Shown: in pieces, positions 29,816-39,097 of the stretch | Layout: every line of letters starts with the position of its first letter | Position numbering within the stretch: the first letter of the stretch is position 1 | Assembly: GCF_003570925.1 (NCBI RefSeq) | Contig: NZ_QXIS01000007.1 | Coordinates: 10,725 to 51,984, forward strand | Source: Candidatus Cryosericum terrychapinii | Lineage (GTDB): Bacteria > Caldisericota > Caldisericia > Cryosericales > Cryosericaceae | Reading direction: 5' to 3' | Length of the DNA: 41,260 nt | The notes under the pieces: generated by a model | Database searches by the model: none | Told to the model about the DNA's origin: nothing | What the model saw: the letters and a program-made list of their open reading frames with translations, nothing else | Translations under genes and position numbers: made by a program

Positions 29816-32674
29816 TCAGGGCCGCTCCATCAGCTCATGGATAGTGCTCAGCAGCTCTTGCAGTTCGTACGGTTTGCCCAGGAATCCCTGGACACTGTCC
29901 TCCTTGAGCATCTGCTTGACGGCGCCGTTGGAGGTATACCCGGAGTTCAGCAGGATGGGGACCGTGGGGTCCAGGGCCCGGATGGCGTGCACGATTTCGC
30001 CGCTGGTCATGCCTGGCATGGTCATGTCCAGCAGGATGAGCCCGATGCCCACAGGGTGCTCCCGCAGAACGTTGAGGGCCGATGCTCCGTCCGGTGCTGT
30101 CAGGACCGTATATCCGCTCCTGCTCAGGAGAGTCTGTGCGACCGCGCGCACGATTGGCTCGTCTTCGACCACCAGGATAGTGCCGCTGCCTACGTTCACA
30201 GGGAGGGGACTGGGAGTGAAGGATTGCATGGGTTCTTTCAGGCAGCGTGGCAGGTAGATGTCGAAAGTTGCCCCGACACCTTCCGTGGATACTCCCGTGA
30301 TCCATCCGCCGGCCTGCTTGACGGCTCCGTAGACGATGGAGAGGCCCAGCCCCGTGCCGGATCCTACCGGCTTGGTCGTATGGAAGGGCTCGAAGAGATG
30401 TTCCAGGATTGCTGGCGGAATCCCCGGACCCGTGTCCGTGACACTGAGATGGACGAACTCCCCTGCGCGTGCGAAGGGATGGGTCTGGAGGTATCCCTCT
30501 TCCACCACCTCGTTCCTGGCACGGATGATCAGTGTCCCCTTGCCATCCATGGCATCGCGTGCGTTCACCGCAAGGTTGAGGAGGATCTGCGTCATCTGTG
30601 ACTGGTCCATCAGGATGTTCCACGTTGTCCGCCCGTAGTCACGGACAATCTCCATGGTAGCCGGCAGGGACTGCTTCAACAGCGCCAGGGTCACGTCCAG
30701 CGCGTCCGTGATGCTGATGGGCACCGGCAGGACCATGGCACCGCGGCTGAAGGTCAGCAGTCCTTTCGTGAGGTCGGCTGCCTGATGGGCGGCGGTCTCG
30801 GCTGCGTTCAGGTTCTCCAGCAACGGGTCTGCTGGGGGCAGACGGCTGCGCATGAGGGTGACGTTGCCCAGGATGCCGGTCAGCAGGTTGTTGAAGTCGT
30901 GTGCCACCCCTCCTGCCAGTTCCCCGATGGCCTCCATTTTCTGGGACTGTCGGAGTTGGGCCTCCTCTCGCTTCTGCTTGGTGATGTCGTGGAAAGCGCC
31001 ATGGGTGCCGAGGAATCTCTCCTGGCTGTCAAACTGCGGGACGGCGGTTAAGAGCAAGTTGCGCTTTTCTCCCCCAGGGCGGCTGATTTCAATCTCATAA
31101 ACGCTCTTTTCGCCAGCCCGGCGCCGGTCCGTTTGCTCACGGATCATGGCGAGCTGCTCCGGGCTGGTGAACTCACGTAAACTGCGCCCCAGCAGGCCGC
31201 CGGGCGGCACGCCGAAGATGTCTTCGGCGGCAGCGTTTGCGAGGGCAAATTGCTCTTCGGGATCAACAAAACCTATACCCACCCCCACGTTTTGAATCAG
31301 CGTGCGATAGCGTTCTTCGCTCTCGCGCAGCGCGTCCTCTCCTCGTTTCCGCTGGGTGACATCCTGCATCGCGCCGATCATCCGCACTGGTTTGCCGTTC
31401 ACGTCCCGACTGATGTAGCCCCGGTCTTCAATCTCCGCAAAGGAACCATCCTTGCGACGGAAGCGATAATGGTCAGACCAGGACTGCTGGCCCGAGTCGA
31501 TAGCTGTGTGAACGCTTGTGCTGACCCGGTCGACGTCTTTAGGGTGGATCCGCTTTGTCCATGACTCGATGCTCGGCTCGATCTCCTCTGCTGGATAGTT
31601 GAAGACCTTCTGGAAGTTCTCGTTCCACCAGAGGGCATCGGTCAGGAGGTTCCAATCCCGGATTGTGTCGAACGTGGCGCGATTCGCCAATTGGAAGCGT
31701 TCGTGGCTCTCCCGAAGTTCCTCTTCCGCCTGCCTGCGCTCGGTGACGTCCTGGAAGGTTCCACGGAGTTGGACCGTCTTTCCCTGTTTCTGGACCGGAA
31801 CCCCTCTCGTTCTCACCCATTTGTGCTCGCCGTTTACTGCACGGATCTCCAGTTCGAGGTCATATGGAGTTCCATGTTCCACTGCCTGCTTGATGGCGGT
31901 TTCGATTCTGGCCCGCGATTCGTCGACATAGAAGCTCACTCCCAGGCCGGCGTTGGTCGGAGCGGCGGGGTCCAGCCCGTGAATGCGGGCGACCTCATCC
32001 GTCCATGTTCCCTCGCCAGTCGCGACATCGAATTCCCAACCGCCAACGTGGGCCATCTCGCCCGTCAGGCGCAACAGGTCGTCCTCATGTGCGAGCCGCT
32101 CCTCCGCCTGCTTGCGTTCGGTGATGTCGTTGATCACAATGCGTGACACGGCCAGTCCGGCGGTATCCTGTACTGAGGAGGCCTGCAACCGCACCCAGAA
32201 TGCCGAGCCGTCCTTCTTTACCATCCGCAGTTCGCAGCCATGCGGCTCGCCGGTCTCAAAGAGCTGTTTGTGGAGAAAGTAGTAGATGTCCTGGTCTTCC
32301 CTGAAGACGAACCGTGAGAAGGGCTGCCTGATGAGTTCATTGCGCGTCACGCCCAGCAGGGTCGTGGTGGTGAGGTTGGCCTCCAGGAGCAGCCCTTGCT
32401 CACCGATGGTGACGTAACCCACCGGTGCCAGGTCATAGAGGTCGAAATAGCGCGCCCGCCCAGCGTCCAGTTTCACCTGAGCTTTGCGCAATTCCTCGTT
32501 CTGCATCTCCAGCTCGATCTGATGCACCTGCAGTTCGTGGAGCATGTACAGTGTTTCTTCGGGCGACAGAGCCTCGAAGTGTTTGGGCGACTTGGCTGCA
32601 TTGTCCTGGACAATCTCTTCGGCCTGCCGGCGCAGTTTGGTGGCGTGATCTGGTCGGCTATCCTTTCCGCTCAA
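29816..32674 (-). CDS. Multi-PAS hybrid histidine kinase with C-terminal receiver
   Basis: A 952-residue sensor kinase without membrane segments. After an N-terminal coiled coil there are four PAS units, each ending in the family D-[IV]-T-[EQK]-[RQ]-K linker (about 75-185, 200-320, 330-450, 455-580). The HisKA site is [13 protein letters not shown] with His592. The HATPase has an N-box ([10 protein letters not shown]), DTGPGIP, and [15 protein letters not shown]-terminal receiver follows ([17 protein letters not shown] with the phospho-Asp, GKPYEL with the switch Lys). The start is TTG overlapping the CheB-CheR stop (TTGA), with GGAGG upstream, so the two are made together. It is related to the kinase at 35889. 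Confidence 0.92.
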   Translation of the reverse strand: MSGKDSRPDHATKLRRQAEEIVQDNAAKSPKHFEALSPEETLYMLHELQVHQIELEMQNEELRKAQVKLDAGRARYFDLYDLAPVGYVTIGEQGLLLEANLTTTTLLGVTRNELIRQPFSRFVFREDQDIYYFLHKQLFETGEPHGCELRMVKKDGSAFWVRLQASSVQDTAGLAVSRIVINDITERKQAEERLAHEDDLLRLTGEMAHVGGWEFDVATGEGTWTDEVARIHGLDPAAPTNAGLGVSFYVDESRARIETAIKQAVEHGTPYDLELEIRAVNGEHKWVRTRGVPVQKQGKTVQLRGTFQDVTERRQAEEELRESHERFQLANRATFDTIRDWNLLTDALWWNENFQKVFNYPAEEIEPSIESWTKRIHPKDVDRVSTSVHTAIDSGQQSWSDHYRFRRKDGSFAEIEDRGYISRDVNGKPVRMIGAMQDVTQRKRGEDALRESEERYRTLIQNVGVGIGFVDPEEQFALANAAAEDIFGVPPGGLLGRSLREFTSPEQLAMIREQTDRRRAGEKSVYEIEISRPGGEKRNLLLTAVPQFDSQERFLGTHGAFHDITKQKREEAQLRQSQKMEAIGELAGGVAHDFNNLLTGILGNVTLMRSRLPPADPLLENLNAAETAAHQAADLTKGLLTFSRGAMVLPVPISITDALDVTLALLKQSLPATMEIVRDYGRTTWNILMDQSQMTQILLNLAVNARDAMDGKGTLIIRARNEVVEEGYLQTHPFARAGEFVHLSVTDTGPGIPPAILEHLFEPFHTTKPVGSGTGLGLSIVYGAVKQAGGWITGVSTEGVGATFDIYLPRCLKEPMQSFTPSPLPVNVGSGTILVVEDEPIVRAVAQTLLSRSGYTVLTAPDGASALNVLREHPVGIGLILLDMTMPGMTSGEIVHAIRALDPTVPILLNSGYTSNGAVKQMLKEDSVQGFLGKPYELQELLSTIHELMERP

Positions 32675-35600
32675 TGTGCACCTCCGTCGTCCGATTCTCT
32701 TGCCCGTTCCGTTGTCGCAATCGCATACGTTTGCCCGGCCTCATTCACCAGAGCGGTGGAGGTCATCCAGACCTCCAGGACTGTACCATCTTTGGTGACC
32801 CGTTGTGTACGGTACGGCTTCAGAATTTTAGCCCGGCCCAGCTGAAGGACCCTGGCCAACGCTTCTTCTCGCAGCTCCTCCGGGATCCGGTCCCGGATGT
32901 TCATCATCAGAGCCTCGGCTTCACTCCAGCCATACATTCTCACCGCTCCCGGGTTCCAGGCCAGGATGTGGCCATCCAGGTCCTGCACGGTGATGGCATC
33001 ATGCGCATCGCGTACGACCACAGCCAGACGGAACAGCTCATTGGCTTTCCGCAGCGCTTCCCGTGCCTTCTTCATCTCGGTGATATCCACAAAGTTGATC
33101 ACGGCGCCCTCGATGACGTTGTCTATCGTGCGGTAGGGCATAATGTGCATCGTGTACCAGTCGCCTGCCGTTGTCTGCACTTCCACCTCTTTGGGTATCA
33201 GCGTGTCCAGCACGGCCTGCGTGTCCGACACCAGGTGGTCGTAGCTGACCAGGTTGGAGACGATGTGGCTCACGGGCCGCCCGACGTCGCTCAGGATCAC
33301 GTTGATGATTGCGGTGGCGGTGGGGGTGAAGCGCAGGATGCGCAACCCATGATCCACGAAGATGGTGGCGATCCCGGTGCCCGCCAGCAGGTTGTTCATG
33401 TCGTCATTGGCCCGCGACAGGTCTGCTACCTTGGTTTGCAATTCAGCGTCGACCGTGGCCAACTCCTCATTGACCGACTGCAGTTCCTCCTTGGAGGTCT
33501 CGAGCTCCTCGTTGGTGGACTGCAACTCCTCATTGACCGACTGCATCTCCTCATTCGAGGATTCGAGCTCTTCGTTGGAGGTCTCCAGTTCTTCATTGGC
33601 AGTCTGGAGGGACTCTTCTTTGGCCCGCAATTCCTGCTTGAATGCCGCGATGCTCGTGTCGGTATCCGATGGCCGATCACTGCTTACTGATGATTGATCA
33701 CTGCTCAGCAGGGAGGGCGGTGGCGCTTCCTCCAGGATAACCAGGTACAGAGGCGCCTCAGGCCCCGCGGCATAGCTTGCCACCACCGGGCGGACGGTCA
33801 AATTGACCGGAGTGAAGTCGCCGTTGGTTTTGACACGCAGTCCCGGGCAGCGTACGATCTGTTGTTCTACTGCCACTTTGTGCAGGGCCCTGGTCAGGTC
33901 GCGCCGGAGCCCTTCGCGGGCCATCTTCAGGATGTTGTTGACGCCGGCCTCGCCTGGGGCTGGTTCCAGGTATGAACCGGTGTGGCCATGCAGGTACAGG
34001 ATGTCACCTTGGCCGTTCACGAGGGCGGCAGCCGGGGCGACCTGCGTGAGGAGTGCCTGTTCCGTGAGCTCGCGCAACGGCAGTCTCACGGGCCCGGTCG
34101 TTGTTCCGGCCGGCTGTGGAACTGCCTCGTCCCTCGACGTCATGTGCGGGAAAAACTTCCCCAGGGCTGCACGCCACGCGCCGCGAAAATCTTCTTTGCG
34201 CTGATACAGCTTCGATTTGTGGTCCAGTGGGGCAAACAGATCGCCAAACTCGCCCACGGTCTCCGAGGTGCCCAGGAAGAGAAAACCGCCCGGGTTCAGC
34301 GCATAGTGGAACAGGGGCATGAGCTTCTTCTGCAAGTCGCTGCCCATATAGATGAGCAGATTGCGGCAGCTGATGAGGTCGACTTTGGAAAAGGGCGGAT
34401 CTTTGATCACGTCCTGCTCGGAAAAGACCAGCATGTCGCGGAGGCTTTTGTGGATACGGTAGGCGCTGCCGTTGGGTTCGGCCGCAAAGAACCGTGCCAG
34501 CCGCTCCGGCGAGATGTCCGCGGCGATGCCGGCCGGATAGAGGCCGGCGCGGGCTGTGGCGATTGCTCGGCTGTCGATGTCGGTGGCGAACACCTGCACT
34601 CTGTAATTCTGCTTCAGCAGCTCCAGGCGCTCCTGCAGGAGGATGGCGATGGAATAGGCTTCCTCGCCGGTGGAGCATCCCGGCGACCAGATGCGGACCA
34701 CAGCGCCGGGGCTCTTTCCGGAAAAGAGCTTCGGGATGACCTGTTCGTCGAGGGCCTTGAAGGCGTCCGGATTGCGGAAAAAACTGGTCACGCCGATCAA
34801 CAGGTCGCGAAACAGTGCCTCGATCTCGGCCGGCGTCTGTTGCAGATACTTGACGTATCCATCTATCTCTTCGATGTGCTGGGCGGCCATGCGCCGTTCG
34901 ATCCGCCGGTGGAAGGTGCTCGGCTTGTACTCGGAGAAGTCGTGGCCGGTCTGGGCGCGCAGCAGGACGAAGATCTTTTTCAGCGCGTTCTCACCGTTGG
35001 GCGCCGGAGCGGATGCGGTCGGGGGGAGATGGCCGAAGACCTGGGCCACATGGGCCATGAGCCGGACAGGCATCTCGGCTGGCGGAAGTTCGTAGTCCAC
35101 CAGGCCGGTGTTGATGGCGCTGCGCGGCATGCCGTCGTACTCAGCGGAGTCAGGGGTCTGGGCCATGACCAAGCCTCCCTCGCCCTTGATGGCCCGCACG
35201 CCCAGGGTGCCGTCGCTGCCAGTGCCCGAAAGCACGATGCAGATGGCCCGCTCGTGCTGGTCCCGGGCCAGGGAGTGGAAGAAAAAATCGATGGGCAGGC
35301 GTTGGCCGCGCGGCGCGGATGGTTCCAGCAACTGGAGCGTGCCGTTCAGGAAGGCCATGTCGCGGTCCGGCGGGATGATGTAGACGCAATTAGGGTGCAC
35401 GACCACTCCATCCTTGACCTCGGAGACCTCCATGCGGGTATAACGCCGGATGAGATCCGTGAGGATGCTCTCGTGGTCAGGGGCCAGATGCTGCACGAGC
35501 ACAAAGGCCATGTCCGGATCGGTGTCGGCGGGCATGCCCGAGAAGAAGGCTTCGAATGCCGCCAGTCCCCCGGCAGACGCGCCGATGCCAACGATGGGGA

Positions 35601-35730
35601 ATCCAGCAGACGGTCCTTTAGCCGTCTCGTGCGCCTCGGCTGCTTTTCCAGAGATCTTCTGCGCCTTGATTGCGTTGGCCTTGACTGGCGCTCTCGCTGT
35701 GTTCGCTTTGTTGCCAGCTCTTGCTGTCAT
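32671..35730 (-). CDS. CheB-CheR-PAS fusion protein
   Basis: A 1019-residue fusion. Residues of about 42-230 are a CheB methylesterase domain without its receiver, with catalytic Ser52 (GIGASAGG), His81 (VQHLAP) and Asp173 (SGTGSDG). Residues of about 245-510 are a CheR methyltransferase domain with SPGCSTGEEAYSIAI, ATDIDSRAI and SCRNLLIYM. Then come a linker domain (about 560-660), a long heptad coiled coil of repeated N-E-E-L units (about 690-755), and two PAS domains (about 770-880, 890-1005). No kinase is attached, unlike many relatives. It probably adds and removes methyl groups on a sensor, in partnership with the kinases around it. The ATG has GGGGG upstream. Confidence 0.93.
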   Translation of the reverse strand: MTARAGNKANTARAPVKANAIKAQKISGKAAEAHETAKGPSAGFPIVGIGASAGGLAAFEAFFSGMPADTDPDMAFVLVQHLAPDHESILTDLIRRYTRMEVSEVKDGVVVHPNCVYIIPPDRDMAFLNGTLQLLEPSAPRGQRLPIDFFFHSLARDQHERAICIVLSGTGSDGTLGVRAIKGEGGLVMAQTPDSAEYDGMPRSAINTGLVDYELPPAEMPVRLMAHVAQVFGHLPPTASAPAPNGENALKKIFVLLRAQTGHDFSEYKPSTFHRRIERRMAAQHIEEIDGYVKYLQQTPAEIEALFRDLLIGVTSFFRNPDAFKALDEQVIPKLFSGKSPGAVVRIWSPGCSTGEEAYSIAILLQERLELLKQNYRVQVFATDIDSRAIATARAGLYPAGIAADISPERLARFFAAEPNGSAYRIHKSLRDMLVFSEQDVIKDPPFSKVDLISCRNLLIYMGSDLQKKLMPLFHYALNPGGFLFLGTSETVGEFGDLFAPLDHKSKLYQRKEDFRGAWRAALGKFFPHMTSRDEAVPQPAGTTTGPVRLPLRELTEQALLTQVAPAAALVNGQGDILYLHGHTGSYLEPAPGEAGVNNILKMAREGLRRDLTRALHKVAVEQQIVRCPGLRVKTNGDFTPVNLTVRPVVASYAAGPEAPLYLVILEEAPPPSLLSSDQSSVSSDRPSDTDTSIAAFKQELRAKEESLQTANEELETSNEELESSNEEMQSVNEELQSTNEELETSKEELQSVNEELATVDAELQTKVADLSRANDDMNNLLAGTGIATIFVDHGLRILRFTPTATAIINVILSDVGRPVSHIVSNLVSYDHLVSDTQAVLDTLIPKEVEVQTTAGDWYTMHIMPYRTIDNVIEGAVINFVDITEMKKAREALRKANELFRLAVVVRDAHDAITVQDLDGHILAWNPGAVRMYGWSEAEALMMNIRDRIPEELREEALARVLQLGRAKILKPYRTQRVTKDGTVLEVWMTSTALVNEAGQTYAIATTERARESDDGGAH

Positions 35731-35888
35731 GATAGCCCCCTTGCTTCTTCACTCTCCCAGGGACCGCGAAACCTGGTTGGCACACTACAGATTCTCGCAC
35801 ACACTCCAATATCCGGCAAACATAAAGCTAGCATGGGCTCCCGGCCGGTATCCGTAGAGCTCAAGACGTTCCGCCGGATGCGGCCCGC

Positions 35889-38639
35889 TCAGGTCCTCTG
35901 CAGTAGCTGGTTGATGGTGCTCAGCAGCTCATGCAGTTCGTAGGGCTTGGGCAGGAATCCCTGCACGGTCCCCTCGGCGAGCATGCACTTGACGGTGTCG
36001 CTGGACGTGTACCCTGAGGTCAGCAGGACCGGCACGTGCGCATTGATGTCATGGATTGCCCGAACGATGTCGTCGGTCGTCATGCCAGGCATGGTCATGT
36101 CCAGCAGGATGAGGTCGACGTCGTTTCCGTGCTCTCGGAACGTGGCCAGGGCAGATGCCCCGTCACCCGCCGTCAGGACCGTGCAGCCACTGCGCGTCAA
36201 CAGGGCCTGGGTGACGGCGCTGACCACAGGTTCGTCCTCGACGACCAGAATGGTCCCACTGCAGACGTTGGCGGACAAGTGGATCGGTGCGGTCGGTGAG
36301 GATGGCTCGTCGAGACAGCGCGGCAGGAAGATGTCAAACACGGTGCCCACACCCGGAAATGCCCCTTGGATTGAACAAACATCCTCAGGGGAAGGCGAGT
36401 CCGCAGTCACCCATCCACCCGCTTGCTTGATGGCGCCGTACACGATGGACAGGCCCATACCGGTCCCGGAACCTGCGGGTTTGGTCGTGTGAAATGGTTC
36501 GAAGAGGTGGGAACGGATCTCTGGAGGGATGCCAGCGCCGGTGTCGGCGACGCTCAGGTGGACGAAGTCCCCCGTCCGCGCAAAGGGGTGCGTACGGATG
36601 TAGTCCTCACCTATCTGCACATTCCTGAGACGGATGGTGAGCGTTCCCTTGCCTTGCATCGCATCGCGTGCGTTGACGGCCAGGTTGAGGATCACCTGGG
36701 AGATCTGGGAGTGGTCTGCGAGGACGCTCCAGGCTGGCTGCTCGACATCGCGGATGATGGTCATGGAGGCTGGCAGCGACTGCTTCAGGATGGTCAGCGT
36801 TGTGTCGACGGCCTCTGCCATGTCGAGAGGCACCACTGAGACCATAGCCCTGCGGCTGAAGGCGAGCAGACCCTTGGTCAGGTCGGCAGCCTGATGGGCG
36901 GCGGTCTCGGCTGCAAGCACGTTGGCAAGCAGCGGGTCTGATGCTGGCAGGTCGCCCCGGATGATGGCGATGTTGCCCAGCATGCCGGTCAGCAGGTTGT
37001 TGAAGTCATGGGCGATGCCACCTGCCAGCTGGCCGATGGCCTCCATTTTCTGGGACTGCAGCAGCTGCGCCTGCATGGCCCCTCTCTCTGCCTCGGCCCG
37101 CTTCCGGTCGGTGATGTCGAGGACAACACCTGTCAAGGAGGAGACGTGGCCCTTGTCGCCCAGGGTCATTTCCCCAGGTTTCACCCAGGCAGTATGAACG
37201 GAGCCGTCGGGCCACACGATGCGGTACTCGAGGGGCTGCGGGTTGTGATCCTCGATAATGGTTCTGTTCGACTCCTCGATGCGGGCTCGGTCGTCAGGGT
37301 GGATGGCACGCGCGATGACGTCCTGCACGGACCCGGTGAACGCATGCGGAGCAACCCCGAAGATGCGGCACATCTCATCCGACCAGACGAACTCGTCATG
37401 GGCTATGTCCCAGCGCCAGCTGCCGACGTGCGCCACAGCCTGCGCCTGCTGCAGGTCAGCCTCCGACATGCGCAACTTCTCCTCCATCTGCTTGCGGTCG
37501 GTGATGTCCTGTCCCTGGGCAATCGTTGCCAGGACCGTCGTTTGGTCAGGAGCATACAGTGATGCCGAGTTCCACAACAGGGTTCGCACGGTGCCGTCCA
37601 TGTGTTGGATGTCGATCTCCACGGTCTCCCATCGTTCTCCCGAGCTGGCCCGGTGGATGTTTCCCAGTGACTCCTCGCGCTTGTCGGGCGGGAACAGCAG
37701 GTCGACCTCCCTGCCCAGGACGTTCGATGCACTGCGGCCAGTCAGACGCTCAAAGGCATGGTTGAACAGCGAGATGTGGTACGCTGAATCCCAGACGATG
37801 ATAGGGGCATTGGCACAGTCGAGCAGGTTGTTCAGGTAGTCGCTCGTCTCATGCAATTGATCTTCGACCTGCTTCCGGTCGGTGATGTCGCGGCCGGAGC
37901 CAACGATGGCGACGACCGTGCCCTGAGTGTCCAGTTCGGCGTGTGCGGTCCATTCGATCCATCGCCAGCCGCCCACGGTCATCGCGCGTTCCTCATAGTG
38001 GTAGGTGTGGGGTGGATGAAACAAGTCGGCGACAGTGTGCTCGACCGACGGGAGGTCGTCGGGATGTATCAGCGGCTGGTAGCTTGAGTTCATCAGTTCC
38101 TGCGGCGTCTTGCCAAACAGCGCGCAGTACGTGGGACTGGCGTAGAGGAGCTGTCCTTCCGGGTCAGTCCTGACGATGAGGTCGGTCTGGCTTTCGACCA
38201 GGAGGCGATAGCGTTTCTCGCTTTCTGCCAGTGCCCGCTCGGCATCGCGCTTGCGGCAACGCTCGTCTGCCTCGCGCAGCTCGCGCTGGACGGCGGGGCC
38301 AAGACGCGCCAGGCGGTCCTTCATCACGTAGTCCGTGGCGCCATCCTTCATCAACTGGACTGCCATCTCCTCGCCGATTTTGCCCGACACGATGATGAAC
38401 GGCACGTCCAGCCCGGTCTCCTTCAGGATGGCCAGTCCCTCAGTGGCCGAGAAGTGCGGCAGGCTGTAGTCGGCCAGCACCAGGTCCCAGGTTCCCTGCG
38501 CCAGTGCATCCCGCAGCTCTTCGGCCGTCTGCACACGCTGCGCCTGGACGGCGTAGCCGGCATGCTCCACTTCGCGGACGACCAGCAGGGCGTCATCGGG
38601 GTTGTCTTCGATGATGACAATGCGCAGGGCAGGCTTCAT
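35889..38639 (-). CDS. Hybrid histidine kinase: receiver, PAS repeats, kinase, receiver
   Basis: A 916-residue kinase. An N-terminal receiver (residues 5-120) has the acidic pair Glu11/Asp12, phospho-Asp57 ([11 protein letters not shown]) and the switch Lys near MKDRL. Three PAS units follow (about 140-265, 270-390, 395-520). The HisKA site is [13 protein letters not shown], His544; the HATPase has [17 protein letters not shown] and [13 protein letters not shown]; the C-terminal receiver has [17 protein letters not shown] and PKPYEL. The second half is closely similar to the kinase at 29816, except for an insertion before the last HATPase strands ([15 protein letters not shown]). It starts with ATG 14 bases after the response-regulator stop. 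Confidence 0.92.
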   Translation of the reverse strand: MKPALRIVIIEDNPDDALLVVREVEHAGYAVQAQRVQTAEELRDALAQGTWDLVLADYSLPHFSATEGLAILKETGLDVPFIIVSGKIGEEMAVQLMKDGATDYVMKDRLARLGPAVQRELREADERCRKRDAERALAESEKRYRLLVESQTDLIVRTDPEGQLLYASPTYCALFGKTPQELMNSSYQPLIHPDDLPSVEHTVADLFHPPHTYHYEERAMTVGGWRWIEWTAHAELDTQGTVVAIVGSGRDITDRKQVEDQLHETSDYLNNLLDCANAPIIVWDSAYHISLFNHAFERLTGRSASNVLGREVDLLFPPDKREESLGNIHRASSGERWETVEIDIQHMDGTVRTLLWNSASLYAPDQTTVLATIAQGQDITDRKQMEEKLRMSEADLQQAQAVAHVGSWRWDIAHDEFVWSDEMCRIFGVAPHAFTGSVQDVIARAIHPDDRARIEESNRTIIEDHNPQPLEYRIVWPDGSVHTAWVKPGEMTLGDKGHVSSLTGVVLDITDRKRAEAERGAMQAQLLQSQKMEAIGQLAGGIAHDFNNLLTGMLGNIAIIRGDLPASDPLLANVLAAETAAHQAADLTKGLLAFSRRAMVSVVPLDMAEAVDTTLTILKQSLPASMTIIRDVEQPAWSVLADHSQISQVILNLAVNARDAMQGKGTLTIRLRNVQIGEDYIRTHPFARTGDFVHLSVADTGAGIPPEIRSHLFEPFHTTKPAGSGTGMGLSIVYGAIKQAGGWVTADSPSPEDVCSIQGAFPGVGTVFDIFLPRCLDEPSSPTAPIHLSANVCSGTILVVEDEPVVSAVTQALLTRSGCTVLTAGDGASALATFREHGNDVDLILLDMTMPGMTTDDIVRAIHDINAHVPVLLTSGYTSSDTVKCMLAEGTVQGFLPKPYELHELLSTINQLLQRT

Positions 38640-38653
38640 CGGATGGCGGGGTG

Positions 38654-39097
38654 TCAGTGGTTGACAGGCGCTGCCTGGTTCAGCACCAGCCAGTACAGGC
38701 CGAGTTGCCGCACGGCTTCCAGGAACTGATTGAAGTCGACGGGCTTGCGGATGTAGCTATTGGCTCCCAGTTGGTAGCTGGTGATGATGTCCGGCTCCTC
38801 CGAGGATGAGGTCAGGATCACCACGGGCAACAGGCGTGTTCGCGGATCCGCCCGTACGGTGCGCAGGACCTCGAGCCCGGTGACCTTCGGCAGCTTCAGG
38901 TCCAGCAGGATGACCTGGGGCAGGTCGGCGACCGTACGCCCTGCGTACCTGCCAGTCGCCGCCAGATATTCCAGGGCCTCCTCACCGTCACGTGCGACGA
39001 CGACCTCATTGGCGATATTGTTCTTCTTGAGCGCCCGCAGTGTCAGTTCGACATCGTCGGGGTTGTCCTCGACGAGCAGAATGATCTTGTCACTCAT
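38654..39097 (-). CDS. Stand-alone response regulator (Rcp1/CheY-like)
   Basis: A 147-residue single receiver domain. It has [12 protein letters not shown] (acidic pocket Glu10/Asp11), phospho-Asp66 in [18 protein letters not shown], and Lys118 in YIRKPVDF. The form with NPDDVEL and the long loop [13 protein letters not shown] is the Rcp1 type, which is typical beside phytochrome-like kinases. No output domain is fused. Its ATG overlaps the stop of the upstream kinase (ATGA), with GGGGGAAC in front, so that kinase is its likely partner. Confidence 0.94.
   Translation of the reverse strand: MSDKIILLVEDNPDDVELTLRALKKNNIANEVVVARDGEEALEYLAATGRYAGRTVADLPQVILLDLKLPKVTGLEVLRTVRADPRTRLLPVVILTSSSEEPDIITSYQLGANSYIRKPVDFNQFLEAVRQLGLYWLVLNQAAPVNH

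Noticed and set aside
33440-33620. Near-tandem DNA repeats (CTCCTCATTG-type units) inside the CheB-CheR gene
   Set aside because: They encode the heptad coiled coil typical of this fusion family and are not a mobile or regulatory repeat.
33982-35943. A 653-residue open frame on the plus strand opposite CheB-CheR
   Set aside because: The minus-strand protein shows intact CheB and CheR catalytic motifs; the plus frame has no domain and mirrors it.
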